In this document: positions 44,655 through 52,275 of the stretch, in pieces
Numbering within the stretch: position 1 is the first letter of the stretch
How the letters are laid out: each line of letters starts with the position of its first letter
From: Falsiroseomonas sp051859025
GTDB taxonomy: Bacteria > Pseudomonadota > Alphaproteobacteria > Acetobacterales > Acetobacteraceae
Direction of reading: 5' to 3'
DNA: 64,000 nucleotides
Assembly (NCBI RefSeq): GCF_051859025.1
Contig: NZ_JBHYGL010000015.1
Span: 28,063 to 92,062 of the forward strand
Program-made: the position numbers and the translations under genes
Notes under the pieces: model-generated
Told to the model about the DNA's origin: nothing
The model's input: only the letters and a program-made list of their open reading frames with translations
Databases searched by the model: none

Positions 44655-45693
44655 GGCGCTGGTGCTCGAAGAAGGCGAGCATGGCGCGGGAGGCATCGGG
44701 GCCGCGCGGGTCCGTGTAGCTGCCGGCGGTGGCGCCGCCGGACCAGGCATGGCCGCCACCATGCACCACCCATTGCTCCAGCACCGGGCGGCCTGACGCA
44801 TCCTGGCGCTGGCGGCGCGTCCAGGCGTGGCCGCCGGGCTGGCGGCCGCGTTCCTCCACCAGGCGGAGGCCGCTGGCGGCGGCTTCCTGCTGCGCGATCA
44901 CCGCATCGCCGTTGCGCGGGCTGACGGTGGCGTCCTGGTCCGCGTGGAAGACGATGGTCGGCACCAGGCGCCGCGCGGGCGGCACCGCCGCGCCCTGGCG
45001 CATCGCGGCGAAGGCGGAGGGCATGTCCCGCGCCGCGCCGACGGGCAGGCCGGAATGCACGCCCACCGCGGCGAAGAGGTCGGGATAGGCCTGGCCGAGG
45101 ATCGCCGCCGCCGCGCCGCCGGCGGATAGCCCCGCGATGCAGACGCGCAGCGGATCGATGGCGTGGTCGCGCATCACCTGGCGGGTGATGGCGGCGATGA
45201 GGGAGGCTTCGGTGCCATCCCGGCGCTGCTCCGCCGCGTTGAACCAGTTCCAGCATTTCTGCGCATTGGCGCCCTGCGCCTGGGCGGGATAGGCGACGAG
45301 GAAGCCCTGTTCCTCCGCCAATGCGTTCATGCGCGTGCCGGCGGCGAAATCCTCCGGCGATTGCGTGCAGCCATGCAGCAGGACGACCAGCGGCGCGGGG
45401 GCGGGCAGCGAGCGGGCGGGGATGAACAGGCGATAGTCGCGGCTGCCGGCGGCGGTGCGGCAGTTCAGCGACAGGAAGCGCGCGCCCTCGGCGGTGGCGT
45501 CGCCCGTCTCCGGCGAGACATCGAAGATGCGGGGCCTGCGGGGGGCGAAGGGCGAAGGCATCGGGGCAGGCATCGGGGCGGGCGCGGGTTCGGGCGCGCC
45601 GGACAGGGCGCGGCGCAGCAGGGCGGTGGCCTCCGCCAGGCGGCCCTCGCGGGTCAGGCGGGTGGCTTCCTCGATATCGGACATCATGGTCAT
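44644..45693 (-). CDS. PHB-depolymerase-family esterase
   Basis: A 349-residue alpha/beta hydrolase of the esterase PHB depolymerase family. PLVVLLHGCTQSPEDFA near residues 100-116 is the oxyanion region, CIAGLSAGGAAAA near 188 the nucleophile elbow, DQDATVSP the Asp and VVHGGGHAWSGG near 312 the His. Residues 1-60 are a small helix and a Pro/Ala/Met-rich linker (PAPAPMPAPMPSP) with no signal peptide. Intracellular PHB oligomer hydrolysis or a feruloyl-esterase-type role are options. Met codons at residues 1, 3 and 4 make the exact start uncertain. The ribbon-helix-helix gene lies 39 bases upstream on the same strand. Confidence 0.85.
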   Translation of the reverse strand: MTMMSDIEEATRLTREGRLAEATALLRRALSGAPEPAPAPMPAPMPSPFAPRRPRIFDVSPETGDATAEGARFLSLNCRTAAGSRDYRLFIPARSLPAPAPLVVLLHGCTQSPEDFAAGTRMNALAEEQGFLVAYPAQAQGANAQKCWNWFNAAEQRRDGTEASLIAAITRQVMRDHAIDPLRVCIAGLSAGGAAAAILGQAYPDLFAAVGVHSGLPVGAARDMPSAFAAMRQGAAVPPARRLVPTIVFHADQDATVSPRNGDAVIAQQEAAASGLRLVEERGRQPGGHAWTRRQRQDASGRPVLEQWVVHGGGHAWSGGATAGSYTDPRGPDASRAMLAFFEHQRLTR

Positions 45694-45732
45694 CGTGCTT
45701 TCAATGTAAGGCTGAAATCTTGCCGGAAGCGA

Positions 45733-46140
45733 TCAGCGGATGCGGTCGGCCAGCGCATCCTTGACGGCGGCGCTGGCCTGGAGGGCGCCTAGCACCGTGA
45801 CCGCCGCGATGGCGGCGCGCGCCAGGTCCGGCGTGACATCGGCGGCGATGCTGGCCAGGCCGAGGACGCGGATCTCGATCATGCGGCCCGCGGCCACCGC
45901 CGCCTCAAGCTCTGCCCGCGTCACGTGGCGCAGGCCGAGGTCGAGGCCGCGGCGGGCGATGGAATGGCGCGCGGCCTCCGCATGGCGGTCGGCCAGGTTG
46001 CGGATGGCGGTGCGGATGAAATCGGTGCGGTTGGCGTAGAAGCCGTCCTTCACCAGCAGGTCGATATGGCCGAGGTCCACATGGCCGAGATTGATGGTGA
46101 TCTTCTCGGAATCCGGGATGCCCCTCTGTCGCTGTTCCAT
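45733..46140 (-). CDS. CopG-type ribbon-helix-helix protein
   Basis: A 135-residue protein with an N-terminal ribbon-helix-helix: a strand (KITINLGHVDLGHID), then LLVKDGFYANRTDFIRTAIRNL near residues 27-48, a dimeric DNA-binding fold. The C-terminal half is hydrophobic and helical without a known motif. No toxin partner is adjacent. It precedes the esterase gene and may regulate it. The start is uncertain: ATG 46140 is used, ATG 46155 is also in frame; longer readings enter the marR regulatory region and are proline-rich. Confidence 0.75.
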   Translation of the reverse strand: MEQRQRGIPDSEKITINLGHVDLGHIDLLVKDGFYANRTDFIRTAIRNLADRHAEAARHSIARRGLDLGLRHVTRAELEAAVAAGRMIEIRVLGLASIAADVTPDLARAAIAAVTVLGALQASAAVKDALADRIR

Positions 46141-46222
46141 CCGCCTGCCATCCATCCGCCATCCCTGTGGATGGTGAACGGGGTTCCGGGCAGGGGGTTC
46201 CGGAGCCGGGGGCGGAACGGGA

Positions 46223-46270
46223 TTGCGGCCGCGGTGGATCGTTGGATATCCTACGATCAAACGGGGGAGG
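46223..46270 (+). promoter_or_regulatory. marR promoter with 22-bp palindromic operator and strong RBS
   Basis: The 22 bases at 46237-46258 form an almost perfect palindrome: arms GATCGT/ACGATC enclosing TGGATATCCT, with only the two T residues flanking GGATATCC unmatched. TTGCGG at 46223-46228 and ATATCC at 46246-46251 (17 apart) make a possible promoter whose -10 is inside the palindrome. GGGGGAGG at 46263-46270 is 7 bases from a TTG start. The MarR product is the natural ligand. Confidence 0.7.
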
Positions 46271-46277
46271 CGCAGCC

Positions 46278-46718
46278 TTGGCGGCGACGGGCGGGATCGA
46301 GGACCGGATCGGCTTCCTGCTGCGCCTGGCGCAGGAGGCGAGCTTCAGCGCCTTCGCGCGCCGCACGGGGGAGGCCGCGCTGCGGCCCGGGCGCTACGCC
46401 ATCCTCAGCCTGGTGGGCGCCAATCCCGGCATCTCCCAGACCGCGCTCGGGCTTGCGGCGGGACGGGACAAATCGACGCTGACGCCGGCGCTGGCGGATC
46501 TGGAACGGCGCGGGCTGCTGAAGCGGGAGAGGCTGGCACAGGACGGCCGCCGCTACGCGCTGCGTCTGACGCCGGCGGGCCGCGCCATGCTGAAGCGCCT
46601 GGCGGCGCATGCGGCGGCGCATGATGCGGAACTGGATGCGCTGGTGGGGGCGGAGGCACATGACGCCGTCGTCGCCGCGCTCCGCCGCATCGCAAGTGGA
46701 TGGAGGGACGAGGCATGA
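46278..46718 (+). CDS. MarR-family regulator
   Basis: A 146-residue winged-helix repressor. ALRPGRYAILSLVGANPGISQTALG near residues 34-58 and RDKSTLTPALADLERRGLLKRE (recognition helix) near 63-84 followed by the wing DGRRYALRLTPAG are typical. No ATG lies near the domain start; TTG at 46278 is used because of the strong GGGGGAGG 7 bases upstream. Its stop overlaps the start of the benzoylformate-decarboxylase-like gene (ATGA), so it regulates its own operon, probably in response to an aromatic acid. Confidence 0.88.
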   Translation: MAATGGIEDRIGFLLRLAQEASFSAFARRTGEAALRPGRYAILSLVGANPGISQTALGLAAGRDKSTLTPALADLERRGLLKRERLAQDGRRYALRLTPAGRAMLKRLAAHAAAHDAELDALVGAEAHDAVVAALRRIASGWRDEA

Positions 46719-48313
46719 GCGGCAGGACCACGGTGCGACAGGCGGTGTTCGACCTGCTGCGGGATCGCGGCATCGACACGGTCTTCGGCAATCCGGGATC
46801 GACGGAACTGCCCTTCCTGGATCGCTGGCCCGGCGATTTCCGCTACGTGCTGGGGCTGCAGGAAGCCAGCGTGATCGGGATGGCGGATGGCTATGCGCGG
46901 GCCAGCGGGCGCTGCGCCTTCGTGAACCTGCACTCGGCCGCCGGGGTGGGGCATGCGCTGGGGAATGTGTTCACGGCGTACAGGAACCAGGCGCCGATGG
47001 TCATCACGGCGGGGCAGCAGGCGCGGTCGCTGCTGCCCAATCTGCCGTTCCTCGGCGCGACGGAGGCCGCTTCCTTCCCGCGCCCCTATGTGAAGTTCAG
47101 CATCGAGCCCGCGCGGGCGGAGGACGTGCCGGCGGCGGTCGCGCAGGCGCACCGGATCGCGATGCGCAAACCCTGGGGGCCGACCTTTGTCTCCATCCCG
47201 TCCGATGACTGGTCGCAGCCTTGCTGGCCGGTGCCGATGCGGGAGATGGCGGGGGATTCGGCACCCGATCCGGCGCTGCTGGAACGCGCGGCGTCGCAGA
47301 TCAGCGCAGCGCGGAACCCGGTCATGGTGGTGGGGCCGGAGGTGGACCAGGAAGGCGCCGGGCCGGCGCTGGTGGCGCTGGCCGAACATATCGGTGCGAA
47401 GGCGCTGACCAGCCCCTTCGCCAGCCGCATCGCCTTCCCGGAGGATCATCCCCTGTTCGGCGGCTTCCTGGCCGCGGCACCGCAGGCGGTGTCGGAGGCG
47501 CTGATGCCGCATGATCTGGTGCTGGTGGTGGGCGCGCCGGTCTTCACCTTCCATGTCGTGGGCGATGCGCTGATCTTCCGTGACGGCCCGCCCATCATCC
47601 ATCTGACGACGGATGCGGAAGCGGCGGCCTCCGCGCCCGCCGGGCTTTCCGTCATTGGCAGCCTGCGGCTCGCCATCCCCGCGCTGCAGGCGCTGCTGCC
47701 GAAGGGGGACCGCGCGCCGCCTGCCCCGCGGGTGCGCCCCGCGCCGCCGCCGGCCGCGGACCCCATTCCCGCCGCCTGGCTGCTGGCGCGGCTGCACGCC
47801 GCCATGCCGCCGGGCGCGGTGCTGGTGGAGGAAGCGCCATCCCACCGCCCCGCCATGCACGCCCAGATGCCGATGCGCGACTGGGGCGGGTTCTTCACCA
47901 TGGCGAGCGGGGGCCTCGGCTACGGGTTGCCGGGCGCGGTGGGGGTGGGCCTCGCGCGGCCAGGCACGCGCGTGGTCTGCCTGATCGGCGACGGGTCCAT
48001 GATGTATTCGCCCCAGGCGCTCTGGACGGCGGTGCAGGAGAAGCTGCCGCTGGCCGTCATCGTCATCGACAATGCGGGCTATGGCGCCATGCGGTCCTTC
48101 AGCCAGGTGCTGCAGGTCCGCGACGTGCCGGGGATCGACCTGCCGGGGCTGGACTTCGTGTCGCTCGCGCGCGGCATGGGGTGCCCGGGCGTGCTGGTGA
48201 CGAAGCCGGGGGAACTGGACGACGCGCTGGCGCAGGCCATGGCGCATCCGGGGCCGATGCTCGTGCAGGTCGTTGTCGATGCGGCGGTGCCGACGCTCTA
48301 TCATCGCCACTGA
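46715..48313 (+). CDS. mdlC: benzoylformate decarboxylase-like ThDP enzyme
   Basis: A 532-residue thiamine-diphosphate enzyme. It matches benzoylformate decarboxylase at the active site: NPGSTELP (Ser29), LQEAS (Glu50, cofactor activation), NLHSAAGVG (His73), and a His in FTFHVVG near residue 281. The ThDP/metal motif is GDGSMMYSPQALW near 430 ending at DNAGYG. The reaction would turn benzoylformate-type 2-oxo acids into aldehydes. Acetolactate synthase or oxalyl-CoA decarboxylase are less likely because those lack this His pair. It is coupled to marR and followed by a Bug receptor gene. Confidence 0.88.
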   Translation: MSGRTTVRQAVFDLLRDRGIDTVFGNPGSTELPFLDRWPGDFRYVLGLQEASVIGMADGYARASGRCAFVNLHSAAGVGHALGNVFTAYRNQAPMVITAGQQARSLLPNLPFLGATEAASFPRPYVKFSIEPARAEDVPAAVAQAHRIAMRKPWGPTFVSIPSDDWSQPCWPVPMREMAGDSAPDPALLERAASQISAARNPVMVVGPEVDQEGAGPALVALAEHIGAKALTSPFASRIAFPEDHPLFGGFLAAAPQAVSEALMPHDLVLVVGAPVFTFHVVGDALIFRDGPPIIHLTTDAEAAASAPAGLSVIGSLRLAIPALQALLPKGDRAPPAPRVRPAPPPAADPIPAAWLLARLHAAMPPGAVLVEEAPSHRPAMHAQMPMRDWGGFFTMASGGLGYGLPGAVGVGLARPGTRVVCLIGDGSMMYSPQALWTAVQEKLPLAVIVIDNAGYGAMRSFSQVLQVRDVPGIDLPGLDFVSLARGMGCPGVLVTKPGELDDALAQAMAHPGPMLVQVVVDAAVPTLYHRH

Positions 48314-48349
48314 AACCAAGGGCCATCAGAGCCCGCAGGGAGGAATGCC

Positions 48350-49315
48350 ATGGTGAAGACGACACGTCGTGCCTTGATGGCCATGCCCGCGCTGCTGGCG
48401 CTGCCCGCCCATGCGCAGACCTGGCCGACGCGCCCCATCCGCATCATCGTGCCCTTCCCGCCAGGCGGGCTGGTGGATGTGCTCGCACGGTCGATCGCGC
48501 AGCCGCTGTCGGCGCAGCTCGGGCAGCCGGTGGTGGTGGAGAATCGCGTCGGCGCGGGCGGGAACATCGGCGCGGATGTGGCGGCGAAATCGGCGCCGGA
48601 TGGGCATGTGCTGCTCGCGACCTCGATGGGCCCGGTCGCGGTGAACCAGTTCATCTACCGCACCATGCCCTACGACACGCAGACGGCCTTCGCCCCCATC
48701 ACCCTGCTGGCGAGCACGCCCAAGGTGATGTGCGTGACCAACGCGCGGCCCTGGCGCAGCGTCACGGATGTGGTGGCCGCCGCGAAGGCACAGCCCGGCG
48801 TGCTGACGGCGGGATCGGCGGGGGCGGGGTCCAGCCTCCATCTGGCGCTGGAACTGTTCAAGCGCGCGACGGGGACGGAGATCCAGCACGTGCCCTATCG
48901 CGGCGCGGGGCCGGCGCTGACCGACCTCGTCGCGGGGCAGATCGACATGGTGATCGACAATCTGCCGAACATCCTCGGCCAGATCACCGGCAACCAGGTG
49001 CGGCCGCTGGCGGTCGCGACTCCGCAGCGGCTGCCTCAGTTGCCGGGCGTTCCGACCATGGCGGAGGCGGGCATCGACTTCGTCTTCGGCACGGCCTTCG
49101 GGCTGGTGGCGCCAGCCGGCACGCCGGAGGCGATCATCGCGCGCGTGGCGGGGCTGGTGCGGGACGCGCTGCGGGAACCGATGATCGGGGGCAGGCTGGC
49201 GGAGCAGGGGGCGATCGTCGGCGGGGGTGGGCCGAGCGAATTCGCGGCGCTGATCGCGCGGGAGAAAACCGTGCTGGAACCGGTGATCAGGGCGGCGAAT
49301 ATCCGGGCGGAGTAG
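48350..49315 (+). CDS. Bug-family tripartite tricarboxylate transporter receptor (3)
   Basis: A 321-residue periplasmic receptor. The signal peptide runs to about residue 23 (AHAQ). RPIRIIVPFPPGGLVD, QPVVVENRVGAGGNIG and VPYRGAGPALTDLVAGQ are the Bug motifs. It follows the decarboxylase gene by 36 bases in the marR operon, which makes an aryl 2-oxo or 2-hydroxy acid a reasonable ligand. No TctAB partner is nearby. Confidence 0.94.
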   Translation: MVKTTRRALMAMPALLALPAHAQTWPTRPIRIIVPFPPGGLVDVLARSIAQPLSAQLGQPVVVENRVGAGGNIGADVAAKSAPDGHVLLATSMGPVAVNQFIYRTMPYDTQTAFAPITLLASTPKVMCVTNARPWRSVTDVVAAAKAQPGVLTAGSAGAGSSLHLALELFKRATGTEIQHVPYRGAGPALTDLVAGQIDMVIDNLPNILGQITGNQVRPLAVATPQRLPQLPGVPTMAEAGIDFVFGTAFGLVAPAGTPEAIIARVAGLVRDALREPMIGGRLAEQGAIVGGGGPSEFAALIAREKTVLEPVIRAANIRAE

Positions 49316-49333
49316 CGCCTACCCCCACCCCGA

Positions 49334-49359
49334 CCCTCCCCCGCAAGCGCGGGGGAGGG
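49334..49359. terminator. bidirectional stem-loop between convergent genes
   Basis: CCCTCCCCCGC (49334-49344) pairs perfectly with GCGGGGGAGGG (49349-49359) around AAGC, between the ends of the Bug (3) and MetE-like genes. An 11-bp GC stem with no U-run. Its sequence resembles the stem-loop at 34607, so both may belong to one class of intergenic hairpins. Confidence 0.65.
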
Positions 49360-49368
49360 AGTGATATC

Positions 49369-50478
49369 TCACAGGCTCTGCCAGACTTCCTGGGCGACCT
49401 CGACACACCGGGACAGCTTCGCCCACTGCTCCTCCACCGTCAGCGTGTTGCCCTCCTCCGTGGAAGCGAAACCGCATTGCGGGCTGATGGCGAGCTGATC
49501 CAGCGGCGCATACTTCGCGGCCTCATCCAGCCGGCGCTTCAGCAACTCCTTCGTCTCCAGATCGCCGCGCTTCGAGGTGACCAGGCCCAGCACCACCGTC
49601 TTGCCCTTCGGCAGGAAGCGCAGCGGCGCGAAGCTGCCGGACCGCTCGTCGTCATATTCCATGAAATAGGCATCGACATTGATGCCGTTGAACAGCACCT
49701 CCGCCACCGGGTCATAGCCGCCGGCCGCGATGTGCATCGACCGGAAATTGCCGCGGCAGAGATGCATGGACACCACCATGTCCTTCGGCCTGGCATCGAT
49801 GGCACGGTTGATCAGCGTGGCATATTTGCCGAGCAGACCCTCCGTCTCCTCGCCCCGCGCCTTGAGGCCCGCGATCTGCTCGGGATCGCAGAGATAGGCG
49901 ATGTTCACTTCATCGAGCTGGAGATAGCGGCAGCCCACGCCGGCGAAATCCGCGACCGCCGCGGCATAGGCATCGCCGAGATCGGCGAAGAAGCCGTCCA
50001 TCTCCGGATAGGTGTGGCTGTCCACCGCGCGGCGACCGCCGCGGAAATGCAGCACGGAGGGCGACGGGATGGTGATCTTCGGCACCGCACCTTGGGCGTT
50101 CTGAGCGAGGAAGGCGAAATCCTGCACGAAGGGATGCGGCTTGTAGCTGATGCGGTCCGTGACCTTGAGGCCATAGGCCTTGGTCTGCCCGCCCTTGAAC
50201 TGGATGCCCTGGTCGCTTTCGTACATGTCCACGCCACCGAGCTGGGCGAGGAAGTCGAAATGCCAGAAGGCGCGGCGGAACTCGCCATCGGTCACCGCCT
50301 TCAGGCCGATCGCCTTCTGCTGGGCGACGACATCGATGATGCAGCGATCCTCGATCGCGCGCAGCGCTTCCGCATTCATCGTCCCGGCGGCACGCGCCGC
50401 GCGGGCCTCGCGCAGTTCCATCGGGCGCAACAGGCTGCCGACATGGTCGGCACGGAAGGGGGGAACCTGGCCAGGCAT
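49369..50478 (-). CDS. MetE C-terminal-like methyltransferase (cobalamin-independent synthase II family)
   Basis: A 369-residue single-barrel protein resembling the catalytic half of MetE (YxjG/YxjH type). RADHVGSLLRP near residues 9-19 is the N-terminal motif, LQLDEVNIAYL near 190 the barrel strand, and zinc ligands are in SMHLCRGN near 240 and PQCGFAS near 335. Members make methionine or transfer methyl, or act in thiol-dependent degradation like epoxyalkane-CoM transferase. The stand-alone half plus GntR control by a substrate-type regulator favour a catabolic thiol transfer over methionine synthesis. ATG 50478 begins the conserved N-terminus. A GCATGC operator lies 68 bases upstream. Confidence 0.88.
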   Translation of the reverse strand: MPGQVPPFRADHVGSLLRPMELREARAARAAGTMNAEALRAIEDRCIIDVVAQQKAIGLKAVTDGEFRRAFWHFDFLAQLGGVDMYESDQGIQFKGGQTKAYGLKVTDRISYKPHPFVQDFAFLAQNAQGAVPKITIPSPSVLHFRGGRRAVDSHTYPEMDGFFADLGDAYAAAVADFAGVGCRYLQLDEVNIAYLCDPEQIAGLKARGEETEGLLGKYATLINRAIDARPKDMVVSMHLCRGNFRSMHIAAGGYDPVAEVLFNGINVDAYFMEYDDERSGSFAPLRFLPKGKTVVLGLVTSKRGDLETKELLKRRLDEAAKYAPLDQLAISPQCGFASTEEGNTLTVEEQWAKLSRCVEVAQEVWQSL

Positions 50479-50545
50479 GGCGTTTCCTTCGTTCAGGGGT
50501 GGAAAGGGTTCGGGGCGCGGCGGACGGACAGGCCGGCTGCACCCG

Positions 50546-50557
50546 ATTGCATGCAAT
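50546..50557. promoter_or_regulatory. GntR operator site 1 (before the MetE-like gene)
   Basis: ATTGCATGCAAT is a perfect 12-bp palindrome in the 94-base gap between the GntR gene and the MetE-like gene. Two related sites with the same GCATGC core stand before the GntR gene itself. The form matches operators of FadR/FCD-type GntR proteins. Confidence 0.7.
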
Positions 50558-50572
50558 GCGTCGGGCCGGTGT

Positions 50573-51304
50573 TCACGCGACTTCATCCTTGAAGGCGATC
50601 AGGGCGGCCAGGCCCTCGGCCTCACCGGAATCGAGGATCAGGCGCAGATTGCGCCGGGCATTGTCGGCGTGTTCCCGCGCCAGTGCCTCCGCGCGCATCC
50701 CCTGCCCGGCTTCCAGCGCCTCCACCAGCAGATGGTGCTGCTGGTGGGCGAAGGTCAGCAGGCGGTGGCGCTGCGGCGCGCTGCGCGGGCTGGGCACCAG
50801 GGCGGAGGCGCTGGCGAAGGGCAGCGCCTCCACCGCCGCGATGGCGCGCGAGAGCGGCTCGTTGCCGGCGGCCTCCGCGATGGCGGCGTGCAGCGCGGTG
50901 TTCATGCTGCTGTAGGCGTCGAGCGCTTCCTCATCCAGCACGCCGCGCGCCAGCGCCGAATCGCCCTGGTCCAGCGCCTCATGCAGCCGCCGCGCCAGGC
51001 CGCGGGAGACGCCGTGTTCCGCGACCAGCCGCGCGGCCATGCCCTCCAGCTGCCCGCGCAGCGCCACCGCGTCATCGACCTCCCGCACCGTGAAGGCGCG
51101 CACCGCGAAGCCGCCGCCGGGGGCGGGCACGGCCAGCCCCTCGGATTGCAGGGCGGAGAGGGCGAGCCGGATGGGGGTGCGGGACATGCCGAGCGCCTCC
51201 GCCAGCGGAATCTCCGCCAGGCGGTCCCCGGCGCGGAGGCGGCCGGTGAAGATGCGGGCGCGCAGCTCGATCAACGCGCGCGCGGCCTGGCCGGTGAGGG
51301 ACAT
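50573..51304 (-). CDS. GntR-family regulator, FCD type (1)
   Basis: A 243-residue GntR protein. The winged helix covers about residues 8-75 (GDRLAEIPLAEALGMSRTPIRLALSALQSEGL holds the recognition helix). The FCD ligand domain follows (LRGQLEGMAARLVAEHGV; NTALHAAIAEAAGNEPL with a metal-binding His; HQQHHLLVEALEAGQ; AREHADNARRNLRL). ATG 51304 fits the family start. Its promoter on the minus strand (TTGCAT at 51356-51351, TAATCC at 51333-51328, 17 apart) overlaps operator site 2. It sits between the MetE-like gene and the divergent hydrolase and probably controls both. Confidence 0.92.
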   Translation of the reverse strand: MSLTGQAARALIELRARIFTGRLRAGDRLAEIPLAEALGMSRTPIRLALSALQSEGLAVPAPGGGFAVRAFTVREVDDAVALRGQLEGMAARLVAEHGVSRGLARRLHEALDQGDSALARGVLDEEALDAYSSMNTALHAAIAEAAGNEPLSRAIAAVEALPFASASALVPSPRSAPQRHRLLTFAHQQHHLLVEALEAGQGMRAEALAREHADNARRNLRLILDSGEAEGLAALIAFKDEVA

Positions 51305-51345
51305 GCGGTTCGATCCTGGACGCCGCCGGATTACACCGACGCCAT

Positions 51346-51378
51346 GCTGCATGCAATGGAGCCCCCGACGCATGCAAT
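51346..51378. promoter_or_regulatory. GntR operator sites 2 and 3 in the divergent promoter
   Basis: Two 12-base sites, GCTGCATGCAAT (51346-51357) and GACGCATGCAAT (51367-51378), share GCATGCAAT with the perfect palindrome at 50546. Their centres are 21 bases apart, two helical turns. Site 2 covers the -35 of the GntR promoter, and both lie upstream of the hydrolase gene, so autorepression and control of the hydrolase are both expected. Confidence 0.7.
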
Positions 51379-51432
51379 TCCGGCACGGCGCGGCACGGGC
51401 TAGGCTTGGCGCAGGACGCCCAGGAGCCCGCC

Positions 51433-52266
51433 ATGACCTTCACCGCACCCCCCCGCCGCCGCGGCGTGCTTGCCCGCCCGGATTGCCGCATCGCCTATGA
51501 GGTGACGGGAACCGGCCCCGCTTTGGTCTTCGCCCATGGGCTGGGCGGCGGGCTGATGTCCTGGTGGCAGCAGATGGCGCATTTCGCGCCGCGCTACACC
51601 TGCGTGGCCTTCAGCCATCGCGGCTTCTTCCCCTCCTCCGCGCCCGAAGGCGGGCCGGACCCCAAGGATTACGCGGGGGACCTGGCGGCGTTGGTGGATG
51701 AACTCGGCCTGGGCGACATCCGGCTGGTCTGCCAGTCCATGGGCGGCTGGACCGGTGTTGAGTACGCGATCGCGCGGCCTGGCCGGGTGAAGGCGCTGGT
51801 GCTGGCGGCCACCACCGGGTCGCTCGATGCCCGGCGGGTGGATGAGGCGACGCGCGCCAGGCTGGAGGCCTGGAACGCGCAGCACGCGGAAACGCGGACG
51901 GCGCTGACCGCGCGGAACATCCTGGCCGCCGGCGGCGCGGCCATGGCGGAACAGAAGCCGGCGCTGCACCATTTGTATGCCCAGATCGATGCGCTGAGCA
52001 CGGGGCTGGACAAGGAAGCCGTGCGCAAGCGGCTCTATGACCAGCGCAGCCGCCACCCCGCGGACCTGGCCGCCGCGGGCTGCCCGGTGCTGTTCCTGCC
52101 GGGCGGGGATGATGTGGTGCTGCCGCCCTTCGCCGGCGCGGCGATGGCGCCGTTGATCCCGGGCGCGCGGGTGGCGAACATCCCCGTGGCCGGCCATTCC
52201 GCCTATTTCGAACACGCGGCCGCCTTCAACGCGCTGGTGGACGCCTTCCTGGCGGAGGTGGGCTGA
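51433..52266 (+). CDS. alpha/beta-fold hydrolase
   Basis: A 277-residue alpha/beta hydrolase. ALVFAHGLGGGLMSWW near residues 29-44 is the oxyanion region, VCQSMGGWTG near 99-108 the nucleophile elbow (Ser), GGDDVVLPP the Asp and VAGHSAYFEH near 253 the His. No signal peptide. Such enzymes include meta-cleavage product hydrolases, 3-oxoadipate enol-lactonases and esterases; the sequence does not decide. CAGGAG lies before ATG 51433. The gene is divergent from gntR with operators between them. Confidence 0.88.
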   Translation: MTFTAPPRRRGVLARPDCRIAYEVTGTGPALVFAHGLGGGLMSWWQQMAHFAPRYTCVAFSHRGFFPSSAPEGGPDPKDYAGDLAALVDELGLGDIRLVCQSMGGWTGVEYAIARPGRVKALVLAATTGSLDARRVDEATRARLEAWNAQHAETRTALTARNILAAGGAAMAEQKPALHHLYAQIDALSTGLDKEAVRKRLYDQRSRHPADLAAAGCPVLFLPGGDDVVLPPFAGAAMAPLIPGARVANIPVAGHSAYFEHAAAFNALVDAFLAEVG

Positions 52267-52275
52267 CCGCGGCGG

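Noticed and set aside
45733..46140. Toxin-antitoxin module for the ribbon-helix-helix protein
   Set aside because: The adjacent gene is an esterase of full length, not a ParE/RelE-type toxin.
49369..50478. SAM or cobalamin riboswitch before the MetE-like gene
   Set aside because: The 94-base gap holds only the GntR palindrome; no conserved riboswitch boxes or stems were seen.
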